Shown piece after piece: positions 1 to 11,354 of a stretch of DNA of 44,492 bases; the stretch's first letter is position 1, and every line of letters starts with the position of its first letter. The stretch covers positions 22,501-66,992 of the forward strand of contig CACNCN010000005.1 of NCBI GenBank assembly GCA_902618975.1. Direction: 5' to 3'. The translations under genes and the position numbers were made by a program. This DNA is from an uncultured Pelagibacteraceae bacterium (GTDB lineage Bacteria > Pseudomonadota > Alphaproteobacteria > Pelagibacterales > Pelagibacteraceae). The notes below the pieces were generated by a model that was given only the letters and a program-made list of their open reading frames with translations, was not told where the DNA came from and did not search any database.

Positions 1-675
<675 letters not shown>

Positions 676-821
676 ATATGCACAGAAAAAAATTCTGTGT
701 AGAATCAAATTTTTTCATGTTTATTAATTTTAAACATTTTAGATTGTTCATCTATTCGAACAATCGGATATAGATATTGATAATAATTTATTTATTCACA
801 ATTTTAATAGCTAATTTCACT
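676..821 (-). other. tRNA-Ala to 23S internal transcribed spacer with two hairpins
   Basis: This 146-nt AT-rich spacer has no gene. It holds two clear inverted repeats. CACAGAA/TTCTGTG (681-687 with 693-699) lies next to the 23S 5' end. GATTGTTC/GAACAATC (742-749 with 758-765) lies mid-spacer. Both would fold in the rRNA precursor. They may be processing or antitermination structures, but which is not shown by the sequence. Confidence 0.6.
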
Positions 822-897
822 TGGTGGAGGATAGCGGGATCGAACCGCTGACCTCCTGAATGCAAATCAGGCGCTCTCCCAGCTGAGCTAATCCCCC
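822..897 (-). tRNA. tRNA-Ala (anticodon TGC)
   Basis: A 76-nt cloverleaf read on the minus strand starts GGGGGATTAGCTCAG and ends with an encoded CCA. The anticodon loop CTGATTTGCATTCAG carries TGC, which reads alanine GCN codons. The T arm has GGTTCGATCC. It lies in the 16S-23S spacer in the usual Ile-Ala order, 9 nt after tRNA-Ile. Confidence 0.98.
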
Positions 898-906
898 TAA
901 AAATTT

Positions 907-983
907 TGGTGGGCCGAGAAAGACTCGAACTTTCGACCCCACCCTTATCAAGGGTGTGCTCTAACCAACTGAGCTACCGGCCC
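907..983 (-). tRNA. tRNA-Ile (anticodon GAT)
   Basis: A 77-nt cloverleaf on the minus strand starts GGGCCGGTAGCTCAG and ends with encoded CCA. The anticodon stem-loop ACCCTTGATAAGGGT carries GAT for isoleucine. It is the first tRNA after 16S in the operon, co-transcribed with tRNA-Ala and 23S. Confidence 0.98.
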
Positions 984-1007
984 AAATGTAGAGTTTCAAG
1001 TGAAACA

Positions 1008-1037
1008 ATATTTGAAAAGAGAAATGAGGACGGTCAA
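1008..1037 (-). repeat. 3' arm of the 16S rRNA processing stem
   Basis: The segment is nearly the reverse complement, in RNA terms, of the leader at 2649-2678. The two would pair over about 28 bp around the whole 16S gene, sharing the core TTTGAAAAGAGAA and GGACGGT with three or four mismatches. This is the usual substrate geometry for RNase III release of pre-16S. A small separate hairpin (GATTAAG/CTTAATC, about 1061-1080) lies between this arm and the 16S 3' end. Confidence 0.75.
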
Positions 1038-1087
1038 CATTATCCTGTTAATTTTTTAGATTAAGAAATATTCCTTAATCATCCTTA

Positions 1088-2563
<1,476 letters not shown>

Positions 2564-2572
2564 AAAAACGGC

Positions 2573-2629
2573 GCACACTAGCTTCTACATAAACACTAAG
2601 AATAATGTTTATGCAAAGTTGAAGTGTGT
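2573..2629 (-). repeat. Imperfect hairpin just upstream of 16S
   Basis: Nested complementary segments CATAAACA/TGTTTATG (2588-2595 with 2606-2613) and CTTC/GAAG (2582-2585 with 2621-2624), with further outer pairing, form a long imperfect stem in the pre-16S leader about 10 nt before the mature 5' end. It lies inside the larger processing stem. A role in rRNA maturation is an inference from position. Confidence 0.5.
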
Positions 2630-2648
2630 ACGACAAATTTTGGTAACC

Positions 2649-2678
2649 TTAACCGTCCACACTTCTCTTTTCAAAATT
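2649..2678 (-). repeat. 5' arm of the 16S rRNA processing stem
   Basis: This leader segment, read on the minus strand as AATTTTGAAAAGAGAAGTG followed by TGGACGGTTAAG, pairs with 1008-1037 beyond the 16S 3' end. Long-range pairing of leader and spacer is the standard bacterial RNase III processing stem. Confidence 0.75.
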
Positions 2679-2744
2679 TTTACAAATAAAATAGCTAATT
2701 AGGAAAATCCTAATAAATAATCATTTTTTTCAATGAGTGTGACG

Positions 2745-2772
2745 CTTATATGCTAAAAATAGAGTAAATCAA
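2745..2772 (-). promoter_or_regulatory. Candidate rRNA operon promoter
   Basis: On the minus strand TTGATT (2767-2772) and TATAAG (2745-2750) are separated by 16 nt and lie about 65 nt upstream of the processing stem, as expected for a sigma-70 rRNA promoter. A second TTGAAA occurs slightly downstream without a good -10. This is the only stretch in 2564-2826 that looks like a promoter for the operon. The same gap must also hold the divergent promoter of the M23 gene, which I could not pick out. Confidence 0.45.
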
Positions 2773-2826
2773 GCTATTAGATTATAAATAATATGATAAA
2801 AAACTAAGTAAAATATAGGTTTTTTA

Positions 2827-4128
2827 ATGATAAAATTGATTAAATTAAACTATAAGAAGAATTATATAAATTTAATTTTTGTAGTATCAGTTATATCTCT
2901 TTTACTAATAATTATTAATTTCTATGATAGGTACAAAGAAAAAGAACTAAATAAACTAGAAAAATTTTCTAGTAATTTTTACTTTAAAAAAACTGTTACT
3001 AACATTATCGACCAATTTGACCCAAGGTATGAAAAGGTAATTCATAAAGTCGAAAGTGGTGAAACTTTTGATAAAATTTTAGATAAATTAAATATAGGTA
3101 AGCAAGAAAAAAACATTATTCTCAGAAAGTTAGTATTAGAAAAAAAAGTATTTAAAAAATTATATGCAGGTCAGATTATTAAATTTAAAATTGATAAAAA
3201 AAACCCATCCAAGATAACTGAAATTGATGTCTCATTATCAAGAACAAAAAATTTAATTGCTAAAAGATCTATTGATCTACAAAAATTTACTATAAATACT
3301 ATTGAAAAAAATTTGATAAAAAAAATATCTTATAATGAATCAAAAATTACTAACAGTTTATATTCTAGTGCTATTAATCAAGGGATCCCACCAAATATAA
3401 TTATAGAATTTGCAAGGATATATGGTTTTCAAATAGACTTCCAAAGAGATATTTGGAAGAATGATACATTTCAGATTATTTATGAAAAATTTTTAAATGA
3501 AGAGGGCAATACTTTAGATACTGGAAATATAATTTATGCCAACCTAATACTTCAAGGAAAGGAAAACCAGTTATATTTTTTTAATGACAATAATATTTCT
3601 GATCACTTTGATGAACGAGGTCAAAGTATAAAAAAAACTTTAATGAAAACACCTATAAACGGAGCTAGATTATCATCAAGTTTTGGTAAAAGGAAACATC
3701 CCATTCTTGGTTTTACCAAGATGCACACTGGAACAGACTTTGCGGCACCTACAGGGACTCCCATAATGGCGTCAGGTGATGGGAAAGTAATAAAAGCATC
3801 TTGGTGCGGTGGAGGTGGCAATTGTGTAAAAATAAAACATAATTCAACTTACACAACTGTATATGCTCACATGTCTAAATTTGCGAGAGGGATTAAGAAA
3901 GGGAAAAAAGTTGTTCAAGGTCAAGTTATTGGGTATGTTGGTTCAACTGGAATGTCAACAGGACCTCATTTACATTATGAAGTGATTGTAAATGGGAAAA
4001 AAGTAAATTCACAAAAATTAAAATTACCTTCAGGAAAAGTTCTAAAAGGTAAAATTAGAAAAGAATTTGAAGTTACAAAGATAAAAACAAATGTTTTAAA
4101 ATCGGAGTTAATATTTAATGATAATTAA
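2827..4128 (+). CDS. M23 family metallopeptidase (LytM-type), membrane anchored
   Basis: 433 aa. An N-terminal membrane segment (about residues 13-33) is followed by a LysM/OapA-like region around residues 50-115 and a C-terminal peptidase M23 domain (about 280-400). The zinc and catalytic signature is complete: His300 and Asp304 in HTGTD, His348 in YAHMS, and His381 and His383 in HLH. Such enzymes cut peptide cross-links of peptidoglycan, or act as activators of amidases, on the outer face of the inner membrane. The intact metal ligands argue for an active hydrolase. It is transcribed away from the rRNA operon, and its stop codon overlaps that of the convergent DUF4167 gene by 4 nt. The exact cell-wall role (growth, division or remodelling) cannot be read from sequence. 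Confidence 0.9.
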   Translation: MIKLIKLNYKKNYINLIFVVSVISLLLIIINFYDRYKEKELNKLEKFSSNFYFKKTVTNIIDQFDPRYEKVIHKVESGETFDKILDKLNIGKQEKNIILRKLVLEKKVFKKLYAGQIIKFKIDKKNPSKITEIDVSLSRTKNLIAKRSIDLQKFTINTIEKNLIKKISYNESKITNSLYSSAINQGIPPNIIIEFARIYGFQIDFQRDIWKNDTFQIIYEKFLNEEGNTLDTGNIIYANLILQGKENQLYFFNDNNISDHFDERGQSIKKTLMKTPINGARLSSSFGKRKHPILGFTKMHTGTDFAAPTGTPIMASGDGKVIKASWCGGGGNCVKIKHNSTYTTVYAHMSKFARGIKKGKKVVQGQVIGYVGSTGMSTGPHLHYEVIVNGKKVNSQKLKLPSGKVLKGKIRKEFEVTKIKTNVLKSELIFNDN

Positions 4129-4499
4129 ATATTTTCTATTTTAGAATTTTTTACACTATTTTCTTTTTCATCATTTGAAAGATTAGCATTTTCTTGAAAA
4201 ATTTTCTTTCCTTCTTTTGATAAATTTTGATTTTCAAGAACTCTAGAAAAATGATCGGCATGTTGAAAATAATTTTCTGATAATATCTTATCACCATTTG
4301 ATAAAGCCTCTTTTGCTAGATCCATGTATTTTTCGATAAGCTTAGGCGCATTGATGTTTCTTCCGTTTTTTTTTCTTTTAAATTCTCCGTTATCTACCAA
4401 ACTAGTATTTGAGTTTTTATTGGTATCGTTTCTCTTAAAATATCTGTCGCTATTGCTTCGGAACCTATTTTTTTTGAAGTTATTTCTGAAATTTCTCAT
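4125..4499 (-). CDS. DUF4167 domain-containing protein
   Basis: 124 aa. The N-terminal 45 residues are rich in Arg, Lys and Asn. They are followed by the conserved block at about 50-90, with LIEKYMDLAKEAL and ENYFQHADHFSRVL, which is the hallmark of the DUF4167 family found next to prmC and prfA in Alphaproteobacteria. The function is unknown. The basic, low-complexity start suggests nucleic acid or ribosome contact, but that is inference. It is the last gene of the lysC-ispG-prfA-prmC chain and begins directly after the prmC stop with no gap, so it is probably co-translated. The C-terminal 35 residues are Asn/Glu/Lys-rich and look disordered. Confidence 0.85.
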   Translation of the reverse strand: MRNFRNNFKKNRFRSNSDRYFKRNDTNKNSNTSLVDNGEFKRKKNGRNINAPKLIEKYMDLAKEALSNGDKILSENYFQHADHFSRVLENQNLSKEGKKIFQENANLSNDEKENSVKNSKIENI

Positions 4500-5342
4500 C
4501 TAATTTTTTCTAGCTATTATACACCTATAATTACCACTTAAATCTTTAATAATATTTATTTTATGGAAATTATTATTCTTCATTATTCTTTTTGTTTCAT
4601 AAATTTGATGTGGATCAATTTCTAATATTAAATTACCATTTCTTTTTAACAGTTCTGAACTTCTTCTTATTACTTTTTCAATAACTTTACAGCCGTTTAA
4701 CCCTCCATCTAATGCTAAATACGGTTCAAAGTTTTTTACATCCTCTAATAAATATTTTATTAAGTAGTTTTTTACATACGGAGGATTAGATACAATTAAA
4801 TCATATTTTTTTGAAAAAAAATTGTCAATATTTAGATTTTTAAAGTCTAATCTATTTCCTACGTGTTGCATTTTTGCATTATATTTAGCCAACTTTATCG
4901 CCTCTTTAGATATATCAATAGCAGTTCCTATACATTTTTTTCTCTCTAATAGTATGGATATGATTATACAACCACTACCAGTCCCAATATCTAATATATT
5001 TTTTTGGCTAAATATAGGAATTAATTTCAATGCTTGTTCCACTATGATTTCTGTTTCTGGTCGGGGAATTAAAACATTTTTTGTGATAGTAAAATTAGTC
5101 TTCCAAAAATCTTTTTTACCCAAAATATATGCTATTGGCTCTTTGTTTAATCTTTTATTAATTTTATTAAAGAAAATTTTAATTTGATTTTGGCTTGCAA
5201 TTGAGTTTAAATTCAACAAAATATCCTCTCTGTTTAAATTTAAACTTTTTGACAATAACAATTCACTATCAATTTCAGCGGTATTTATAGATGAATTTTT
5301 CAATTTTGTTTTAGCATCATGTAAAAGATCAATGTATTTCAT
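4500..5342 (-). CDS. prmC: Peptide chain release factor N5-glutamine methyltransferase
   Basis: 280 aa, normal length for PrmC/HemK. The SAM-binding motif DIGTGSGCI is at 118-126, and the N5-glutamine methyltransferase motif NPPY is at 186-189. The N-terminal helical domain that contacts the release factor occupies about residues 1-85. The enzyme methylates the Gln of the GGQ loop of RF1 and RF2, raising termination efficiency. Its substrate gene prfA lies directly upstream with a 1-nt stop/start overlap, the classic arrangement. Confidence 0.97.
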   Translation of the reverse strand: MKYIDLLHDAKTKLKNSSINTAEIDSELLLSKSLNLNREDILLNLNSIASQNQIKIFFNKINKRLNKEPIAYILGKKDFWKTNFTITKNVLIPRPETEIIVEQALKLIPIFSQKNILDIGTGSGCIIISILLERKKCIGTAIDISKEAIKLAKYNAKMQHVGNRLDFKNLNIDNFFSKKYDLIVSNPPYVKNYLIKYLLEDVKNFEPYLALDGGLNGCKVIEKVIRRSSELLKRNGNLILEIDPHQIYETKRIMKNNNFHKINIIKDLSGNYRCIIARKN

Positions 5343-6415
5343 TAATTTAAATTTTTAAGTTCTTCTTCTTGTGCATGTAATGATAAATTTTCTATCATGT
5401 TGTCAAATATTTCTCCCTCCATAAATTGATCTAATTTGTGGATTGTCATATTAATCCTGTGATCTGTAACTCTACCTTGTGGAAAATTATAAGTTCTAAT
5501 TCTTTCAGATCTATCTCCTGAGCCAATCTTGCTTTTTCTATCTTTAGATCTTTGGTCATCTCTTTTTTGTCTTTCCATTTCATAAATTCTTGACCTAAGA
5601 ATCTTCAATCCTTTTTCTCTATTTCTTATCTGGGATTTCTCGTCTTGTTGGCTTACTACAATTCCAGTTGGAATATGTGTAATTCTTACTGCACTATCTG
5701 TTGTATTAACACTTTGCCCTCCCGGACCACTACTTCTAAAGACATCAATTCTTAAATCTTTTTCCTCAATTTTAATATCAACCTCTTCTGCCTCTGGAAG
5801 TACAGCGACTGTAGCTGCTGAAGTATGTACTCTTCCCTGTGTTTCTGTTTGCGGAACTCTTTGAACCCGATGAACACCGCTCTCATATTTTAAAGATGAA
5901 TAAATATTCTTACCTTTTATAGAACATATAACTTCTTTTAACCCTCCAGCTTCACTTTTTGAAATACTTATTATTTCCAGTGACCATTTTTTTTTATTAC
6001 TAATTTTTTCGTACATTTTAAATAAGTCTGATGCAAAAAGACTGGCCTCCAAACCCCCGGTACCAGCCCTTATTTCTATCATCGCGTTTTTTGTGTCTGC
6101 TTCATCTTTTGGTAATAGGAATAATTTCAATTTTTTTACATTAATATCATATTTTATTTGTAATTGTTTTAATTCTTCATTTGCAATAGATTTAATTTCG
6201 GTCTCATTTTTTTCATCATTAATCATATTTTCAAGTTCGTTTTTGTTTTTCTCAAAATTTTCAAACTCTTTAGCTGTTGAAATTATTTCATTTAAATCAG
6301 AGTACTCCTTCGATTTGAAAGCAAAATCATCTTTACTAATTTTACCAGATGATAATTCTTTTTCTAATAAAGAATGTTTAGAGATTATCTCTTTTACCTT
6401 TTGTATAGGAATCAT
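5342..6415 (-). CDS. prfA: Peptide chain release factor 1
   Basis: 357 aa, close to the usual 360. The anticodon-like tripeptide is Pro-Gln-Thr at 188-190 in [10 protein letters not shown], i.e. the PxT form that marks RF1 (UAA/UAG) rather than the SPF of RF2. The catalytic GGQ is at 232-234 in [12 protein letters not shown]. The coding sequence is unbroken, so there is no programmed frameshift such as prfB has. It overlaps ispG upstream and prmC downstream by 1 nt each, implying coupled translation within the operon. Confidence 0.98.
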   Translation of the reverse strand: MIPIQKVKEIISKHSLLEKELSSGKISKDDFAFKSKEYSDLNEIISTAKEFENFEKNKNELENMINDEKNETEIKSIANEELKQLQIKYDINVKKLKLFLLPKDEADTKNAMIEIRAGTGGLEASLFASDLFKMYEKISNKKKWSLEIISISKSEAGGLKEVICSIKGKNIYSSLKYESGVHRVQRVPQTETQGRVHTSAATVAVLPEAEEVDIKIEEKDLRIDVFRSSGPGGQSVNTTDSAVRITHIPTGIVVSQQDEKSQIRNREKGLKILRSRIYEMERQKRDDQRSKDRKSKIGSGDRSERIRTYNFPQGRVTDHRINMTIHKLDQFMEGEIFDNMIENLSLHAQEEELKNLN

Positions 6416-7512
6416 TATTTATATCTTATCTCTTTTGCTTTTTGCTCTACGAGATCAACAATTTTCGAAATAATGTCATCATTTAAAACTTTTTCAGTTT
6501 GCACACCTTTCAAATAAAGCATACTACTATCTTTTCCACCACCAGTTATACCAATATCAGTCTGTGCGGCTTCACCAGGTCCATTAACAACACAGCCGAT
6601 AATAGATAATGTTAGAGGCTCTTTAATGTGAGATAATTTTTCCTCCAAAACTTTAACTGTTTTTATAACCTCGAAGCCTTGTCTAGCGCATGAAGGACAA
6701 GATATAATCTTTACTCCCCTTTCTCTTAAAGACAATGATTTCAGTATTTCATTTCCTATTTTAACTTCATTGATAGGGTCGTCTGATAAAGAAATCCTAA
6801 TAGTATCTCCTATACCCTCCATTAACAATGAACCAACTCCTATTGCAGATTTAATGCTCCCAGGTACAAATCCACCTGCCTCGGTAATACCCAAGTGTAG
6901 TGGATAATTAGTTACTTCTGATAATTTTCTATATGCACCAATTGAAAGAAAAACATCAGAGGATTTTACACTAATTTTAAAATTAAAGAAATCTTCGTCT
7001 TCAATTAAATTGATATTTCTTAATGCGCTTTCAACTAAAGCCTCAGGACAAGGTTCTTTATACTTTTCTAAAATATCTTTTTCTAATGATCCAGCATTAA
7101 CGCCTATTCTTAAAGCACAATTATTATTTTTTGCAGCTTTAATAATTTCTTGAACCTTGTTTTTACTTCCGATATTCCCAGGATTAATTCTCAAACATTT
7201 TGCTCCATTGTCCGCTGATTCTAAAGCTCTTTTGTAATGATAGTGAATATCTGCTATTATTGGTACATTAGAATATTTTACTATTTCTTTTAAAGCTAGT
7301 GAGCTTTCTTTGTCTGGAACTGAAACTCTAACTAAGTCTGCACCCTCTTTTGCTAAACTATTAATTTGAGAAATAGTCGCTTTAGTATCTGTAGTTTGAG
7401 TATTTGTCATTGATTGAACAGAGATGGGGTGCAGATTGCCGATTTTGACTTTACCTACGTTTACAAGTTTTGTATTTTTTCTTTTTATATCTCTGTAGGG
7501 TCTTATGTTCAT
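6415..7512 (-). CDS. ispG: 4-hydroxy-3-methylbut-2-en-1-yl diphosphate synthase (MEP pathway)
   Basis: 365 aa, single-domain bacterial form. The enzyme reduces methylerythritol cyclodiphosphate to HMBPP in isoprenoid synthesis. The [4Fe-4S] ligands are visible: Cys272 and Cys275 in CPSCAR, Cys307 in GCVVNGPGE and Glu314. The N-terminal TIM-barrel part has ADIHYHY at 87-93. The start overlaps lysC by 4 nt and the stop overlaps prfA by 1 nt. In many alphaproteobacteria ptsP, not ispG, lies between lysC and prfA, so this is a local difference in gene order. Confidence 0.97.
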   Translation of the reverse strand: MNIRPYRDIKRKNTKLVNVGKVKIGNLHPISVQSMTNTQTTDTKATISQINSLAKEGADLVRVSVPDKESSLALKEIVKYSNVPIIADIHYHYKRALESADNGAKCLRINPGNIGSKNKVQEIIKAAKNNNCALRIGVNAGSLEKDILEKYKEPCPEALVESALRNINLIEDEDFFNFKISVKSSDVFLSIGAYRKLSEVTNYPLHLGITEAGGFVPGSIKSAIGVGSLLMEGIGDTIRISLSDDPINEVKIGNEILKSLSLRERGVKIISCPSCARQGFEVIKTVKVLEEKLSHIKEPLTLSIIGCVVNGPGEAAQTDIGITGGGKDSSMLYLKGVQTEKVLNDDIISKIVDLVEQKAKEIRYK

Positions 7513-8726
7513 ACTTTGCTCAAGTTAAACTCTTTATGAAGTGCAGCCACTGCTTTTTTGACGTTTGATCTTTTAATTAGAACTGATATTTTTATTTCGG
7601 ATGTTGATATCACTAAAATATTAATTTTTTTTTTACTTAATGATTTAAACATTCTATACGTAACACCTGGTGTTGTTATCATTCCGACTCCAATAATAGA
7701 AACTTTTGAAACTTTATCATCTACAAGTATTTTTTTATATTTGAACAAGTTATTTTTTTTCAAAGTTTTTACAGATTTTTTCAGGTCTTCATTTTTAACT
7801 GTGAACGTAATATCTGTCTCAGAACCATTAGCGGATATATTTTGAACTACCATATCAACATTTATATTATTTTTAGATAATGGCTCAAAAATAGATGCTG
7901 CTATACCAGGTCTATCTTTAACACCAACCAAAGTAATTTTAGCATCATTTTTTGTAAAAGAAATTCCCCTAATTATTTTATTATTTTTAATATTATTTTT
8001 TTTTGTTATAAGTGTACCAGATCTATTAGTAAATGAAGATCTCACATGTACATCTATTCTGTTAAGCCTAGCATCTTGAACGGAATTGGTTTGCATTACT
8101 TTTGAACCTAAAGAAGACATTTCTAACATTTCCTCATAAGAAATTTCTTTAATCTTAGTTGCTTGACTAATTAATTTGGGATCAGTGGTCATTACGCCTT
8201 CAACGTCTGTATATATTACACATTTTTTGGCTTTAAAATATTTTGAAAGTAAAATAGCTGAATAATCAGATGCTCCTCGTCCTAAAGTAGTGACTCTATT
8301 TTCTATGTTGACCCCTTGAAAACCTGCTACCACAGCTATACCACCTATTTTAAGATGTTTCATTATCTGATTTGTTTTTATTTTTATTATTTTTGAGTCA
8401 CTATAATTTAGATCAGTAATTATAGGAACCTGCCAACCCATATAGGATTTTGAGTTATATCCAAGACTTTTTAGATATCCTGATATGAGAGCGCAAGATA
8501 TCTGTTCTCCAGAAGAAACCAGTACATCGTATTCAGCCTTATCAAAATTTTGTGTTATTTTTTTTGACTTAATAATCAAATCATTTGTCACACCACTCAT
8601 TGCGGAACTTACAACAATGACTTTATATTTTTTTTTAATGTAAGAAATTATGATTTTTGAGACTTTTTTTATTCTATTCAAATCTCCTACAGAAGTTCCA
8701 CCAAATTTTAGTACTACAATTTTCAT
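7509..8726 (-). CDS. lysC: Aspartate kinase
   Basis: 405 aa, monofunctional size. The N-terminal kinase domain starts with KFGGTSVGD (7-15), with the Asp-binding region SSGEQIS near residue 85. Two C-terminal ACT domains, at about 265-400, hold [13 protein letters not shown] and [14 protein letters not shown], so feedback inhibition by lysine and/or threonine is expected. It makes aspartyl phosphate for Lys, Thr, Met and diaminopimelate. It heads the operon lysC-ispG-prfA-prmC-DUF4167. The 67-nt gap to divergent ubiG must hold the promoters and is too short for a lysine riboswitch. Confidence 0.97.
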   Translation of the reverse strand: MKIVVLKFGGTSVGDLNRIKKVSKIIISYIKKKYKVIVVSSAMSGVTNDLIIKSKKITQNFDKAEYDVLVSSGEQISCALISGYLKSLGYNSKSYMGWQVPIITDLNYSDSKIIKIKTNQIMKHLKIGGIAVVAGFQGVNIENRVTTLGRGASDYSAILLSKYFKAKKCVIYTDVEGVMTTDPKLISQATKIKEISYEEMLEMSSLGSKVMQTNSVQDARLNRIDVHVRSSFTNRSGTLITKKNNIKNNKIIRGISFTKNDAKITLVGVKDRPGIAASIFEPLSKNNINVDMVVQNISANGSETDITFTVKNEDLKKSVKTLKKNNLFKYKKILVDDKVSKVSIIGVGMITTPGVTYRMFKSLSKKKINILVISTSEIKISVLIKRSNVKKAVAALHKEFNLSKV

Positions 8727-8793
8727 TGAATTAAATTTATTTTAAATTTAAATATATTGATAAAATACATCTTAATTATAATGTCAAACAGCA

Positions 8794-9525
8794 ATGAATA
8801 AAACAACTATAAATAAAGAAGAAGTTAGTAAATTTAATAAAATTGCTAATGAATGGTGGGATCCTAACGGAAAATTTAAACCATTACACAAGTTTAACCC
8901 TTTGAGAATACAATTTATAAAAGACAATGTTAAAGAACATTTTAAAATAAAAAGCGACTTTGAACCATTTAAAGGTTTAAAAATTTTGGATGTCGGATGC
9001 GGAGGTGGACTTTTGTCTGAACCCATGGCAAGATTAGGTGCCAAGGTAATTGGAATTGACGCGTCAAAAAATAACATTAAGGTTGCTAAAGCGCATCTTA
9101 AAAAAAGTAATTTAAAAGTTGAATATTTATGTTCTTCACCTGAAAAAATTTTAAACTTAGGAAAAAGATTTGATGTTATATTAAATATGGAAATTGTAGA
9201 ACATGTAGATAATTTAGATTTGTTTATAAAAAAATCTTCCAGTTTATTAAATAGTAACGGCGTAATGTTTGTTGCTACTATTAATAAAACTTTAAAATCT
9301 TACTTGTTTGCAATAATTGGTGCTGAATATGTCTTAAAGTGGCTTCCTATTGGCACACACCAATGGGAAAAATTTGTTAAACCCGAAGATTTAATAAAAA
9401 TAGCTAAAAATAACTCTTTACTATTTAGAAATATTACAGGTGTCAAATTCAGTTTATTAACACTTGATTGGAAGAAAACTAAAGATACGTCTGTAAATTA
9501 CATATCTCAGTTTATAAAAAATTAA
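8794..9525 (+). CDS. ubiG: Ubiquinone biosynthesis O-methyltransferase
   Basis: 243 aa. The class I SAM fold has motif I ILDVGCGGG at 64-72 and the acidic loop IGIDAS at 86-91. The N-terminal segment with FNKIANEWWDPNGKFKPLH is typical of UbiG. The enzyme carries out both O-methylations of the ubiquinone head group. The gene is divergent from lysC, and its stop codon shares a TTAA palindrome with the convergent DUF1178 gene. An upstream ATG at 8781 is out of frame, so 8794 is the start. Confidence 0.95.
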   Translation: MNKTTINKEEVSKFNKIANEWWDPNGKFKPLHKFNPLRIQFIKDNVKEHFKIKSDFEPFKGLKILDVGCGGGLLSEPMARLGAKVIGIDASKNNIKVAKAHLKKSNLKVEYLCSSPEKILNLGKRFDVILNMEIVEHVDNLDLFIKKSSSLLNSNGVMFVATINKTLKSYLFAIIGAEYVLKWLPIGTHQWEKFVKPEDLIKIAKNNSLLFRNITGVKFSLLTLDWKKTKDTSVNYISQFIKN

Positions 9526-9944
9526 TTTTCTTTGTCATTAATCCAAGGAATAGTCTGTACCTCTATTCCCTCATTTTTTAACTCATTTATTTCTTTATTG
9601 GTTGCATTTCCATATATTCCTTTTCTATTATTTTTGTTTTCGTAATGAATTTGTCTTGCTTCATAAGTAAAATTATTCCCTACATAGCTAAAGTTATTTT
9701 TAATAAAATTTTGATAATCCTTTATTTTTTTTTTTATGTACTTGTATTGTTTTTCTTTATTCGCATTACTTTTTTTACTCATATTAAGATTTGGCGCCAT
9801 TAGAGATTTGTTTACGTGAAATGATCCACAGTGGTGACAATTTAACAATTTTTTCTTTTTAATCTTTTCATATTCTTTGAATGATGCAAACCAGCTACTA
9901 AATACTTTTTTACAAGTTTCACATATTAAATCGTACTTAATCAT
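9522..9944 (-). CDS. DUF1178 family zinc-ribbon protein
   Basis: 140 aa. The N-terminal zinc-ribbon-like pattern is Cys8/Cys11 (CETC) and Cys36/Cys39 (CHHCG), followed by the conserved KSLMAPNL segment. The C-terminal half has IHYENKNNRKGIYGNAT and ends in QTIPWINDK. This is the DUF1178 pattern of Alphaproteobacteria. No enzymatic role is known. It is transcribed after argJ with a 41-nt gap and ends against ubiG. Confidence 0.85.
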   Translation of the reverse strand: MIKYDLICETCKKVFSSWFASFKEYEKIKKKKLLNCHHCGSFHVNKSLMAPNLNMSKKSNANKEKQYKYIKKKIKDYQNFIKNNFSYVGNNFTYEARQIHYENKNNRKGIYGNATNKEINELKNEGIEVQTIPWINDKEN

Positions 9945-9985
9945 GTTTCTAAGTTAATAGTTTATTTATAGTTTTCAATGATATA

Positions 9986-11287
9986 TTATGATCTATAGTC
10001 AGAATTGATTTTCACATAATTATGAGTTAAATCCATAGTATAGGCTGTAAATTTTTTGGATCCCTTTCCTAAACTTACGGTTATATCAATTTTACTATTT
10101 TTCATATAATCATTCATTTCATTCTCATCATATTTTTCATAAATTTCCCCATTTTCGACAATTTTAATTTTCCCAAAAAATATTTTTAATTTTTTTACAT
10201 CGACTTTAACTTTACTTTTTCCTATAGCCATTACAATCCTTCCCCAATTAGGATCCTCCCCCGCCAGTGCTGTTTTTACAAGCGTGGAGTTAGCAATAGA
10301 GAAACTAATATTTTTTGCATCATTTTCATTTTTACAATCAATAACATTGATTGTAATAAATTTTGAAGCCCCCTCGCCATCAGCAACAACTCTTTTAGCT
10401 AAATTGAGTAATGCATTATTAATCTTTTGTTTAAAGTCAGATAAAATAGGATCATTAATATTTTCAATTTTTTTATTTCCGGCCTCTGATGTTGCAAAGA
10501 TTGAGACCATGTCGTTAGTACTAGTATCTCCATCACAACTAATAGAGTTAAAAGTATTGAGTATATTTTTTTGTAAAATTTTTTTTAGAATTCCTGAAGA
10601 TAAATCTGCATCTGTAAATAAAAATCCTAATGTTGTAGCCATATTAGGATAAATCATACCAGAACCTTTAGCCACACCATAAATATTTATTTCCGTTTTA
10701 CCAATCTTGCATTGTTCCATCACTAATTTAGGCTTAGTGTCCGTGGTGAGTATTCCCATAGCAGCTTTAATCCATAGGTATTTGTTTTGAGTATATTTTA
10801 AGTTTTTTACTAACTCTGGAATTGCATTAATAATTTTATTTTTCGGAAATTTTTCACCAATTGTTCCTGTGCTTGCGAATAATAGTTCGCTTGATTTTAT
10901 TTTTGTAGGATTCTCTTCGTCGCTCTTTTGTTTTTTAGTTAGCTCGTCAGCTAAGATTTCTGAAATTTCTTTTATTGATTTAAATCCTGACAATCCAGTG
11001 AATGCATTTGCATTTCGAGTGTTAATTAGTATTGCCTTAATTTTTTTAGAAGTTACCTTATAGTTCCATTTTATATTTTCAGATATGATCTCTGATTTTG
11101 TATAAACACTCGCGTGATAAGCTCCATTTCTAAAATAAAATAAAACCAAATCATCTCTTTTATAATTGTAGAGACCAGCATCTACTGCTGATATTGACAC
11201 TCCATCTATATGCTCTAAATCTTGAAAATGTCCAATTACCGTACTTTTGTCCTGTCGGTCGACTAATTTTTTAAATTTATTAAACAT
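9986..11287 (-). CDS. argJ: Bifunctional ornithine acetyltransferase / N-acetylglutamate synthase
   Basis: 433 aa. ArgJ is made as a precursor that cleaves itself before the catalytic Thr. The site is visible as NMATTLGF with the nucleophile Thr218, preceded by the GSGMIYPN loop. The C terminus ends with the typical NSDYRS. It transfers acetyl from acetylornithine to glutamate, closing the acetyl cycle of arginine synthesis. argD and argF lie 11 kb away (22079-24175), so the pathway is split over loci. It is divergent from secA across a 67-nt gap. Confidence 0.97.
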   Translation of the reverse strand: MFNKFKKLVDRQDKSTVIGHFQDLEHIDGVSISAVDAGLYNYKRDDLVLFYFRNGAYHASVYTKSEIISENIKWNYKVTSKKIKAILINTRNANAFTGLSGFKSIKEISEILADELTKKQKSDEENPTKIKSSELLFASTGTIGEKFPKNKIINAIPELVKNLKYTQNKYLWIKAAMGILTTDTKPKLVMEQCKIGKTEINIYGVAKGSGMIYPNMATTLGFLFTDADLSSGILKKILQKNILNTFNSISCDGDTSTNDMVSIFATSEAGNKKIENINDPILSDFKQKINNALLNLAKRVVADGEGASKFITINVIDCKNENDAKNISFSIANSTLVKTALAGEDPNWGRIVMAIGKSKVKVDVKKLKIFFGKIKIVENGEIYEKYDENEMNDYMKNSKIDITVSLGKGSKKFTAYTMDLTHNYVKINSDYRS

Positions 11288-11354
11288 ACTATTTAAAATC
11301 TGAAACTAATGACTATATAAAACAATAAAATAAATTAAACATTAAATTTAAGAA

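Noticed and set aside
5342..6415. Possible RF2 instead of RF1
   Set aside because: The PxT tripeptide and the absence of the internal frameshift mark RF1.
8727..8793. Lysine riboswitch upstream of lysC
   Set aside because: The gap is 67 nt, far below the size of the lysine riboswitch, and shows no conserved core.
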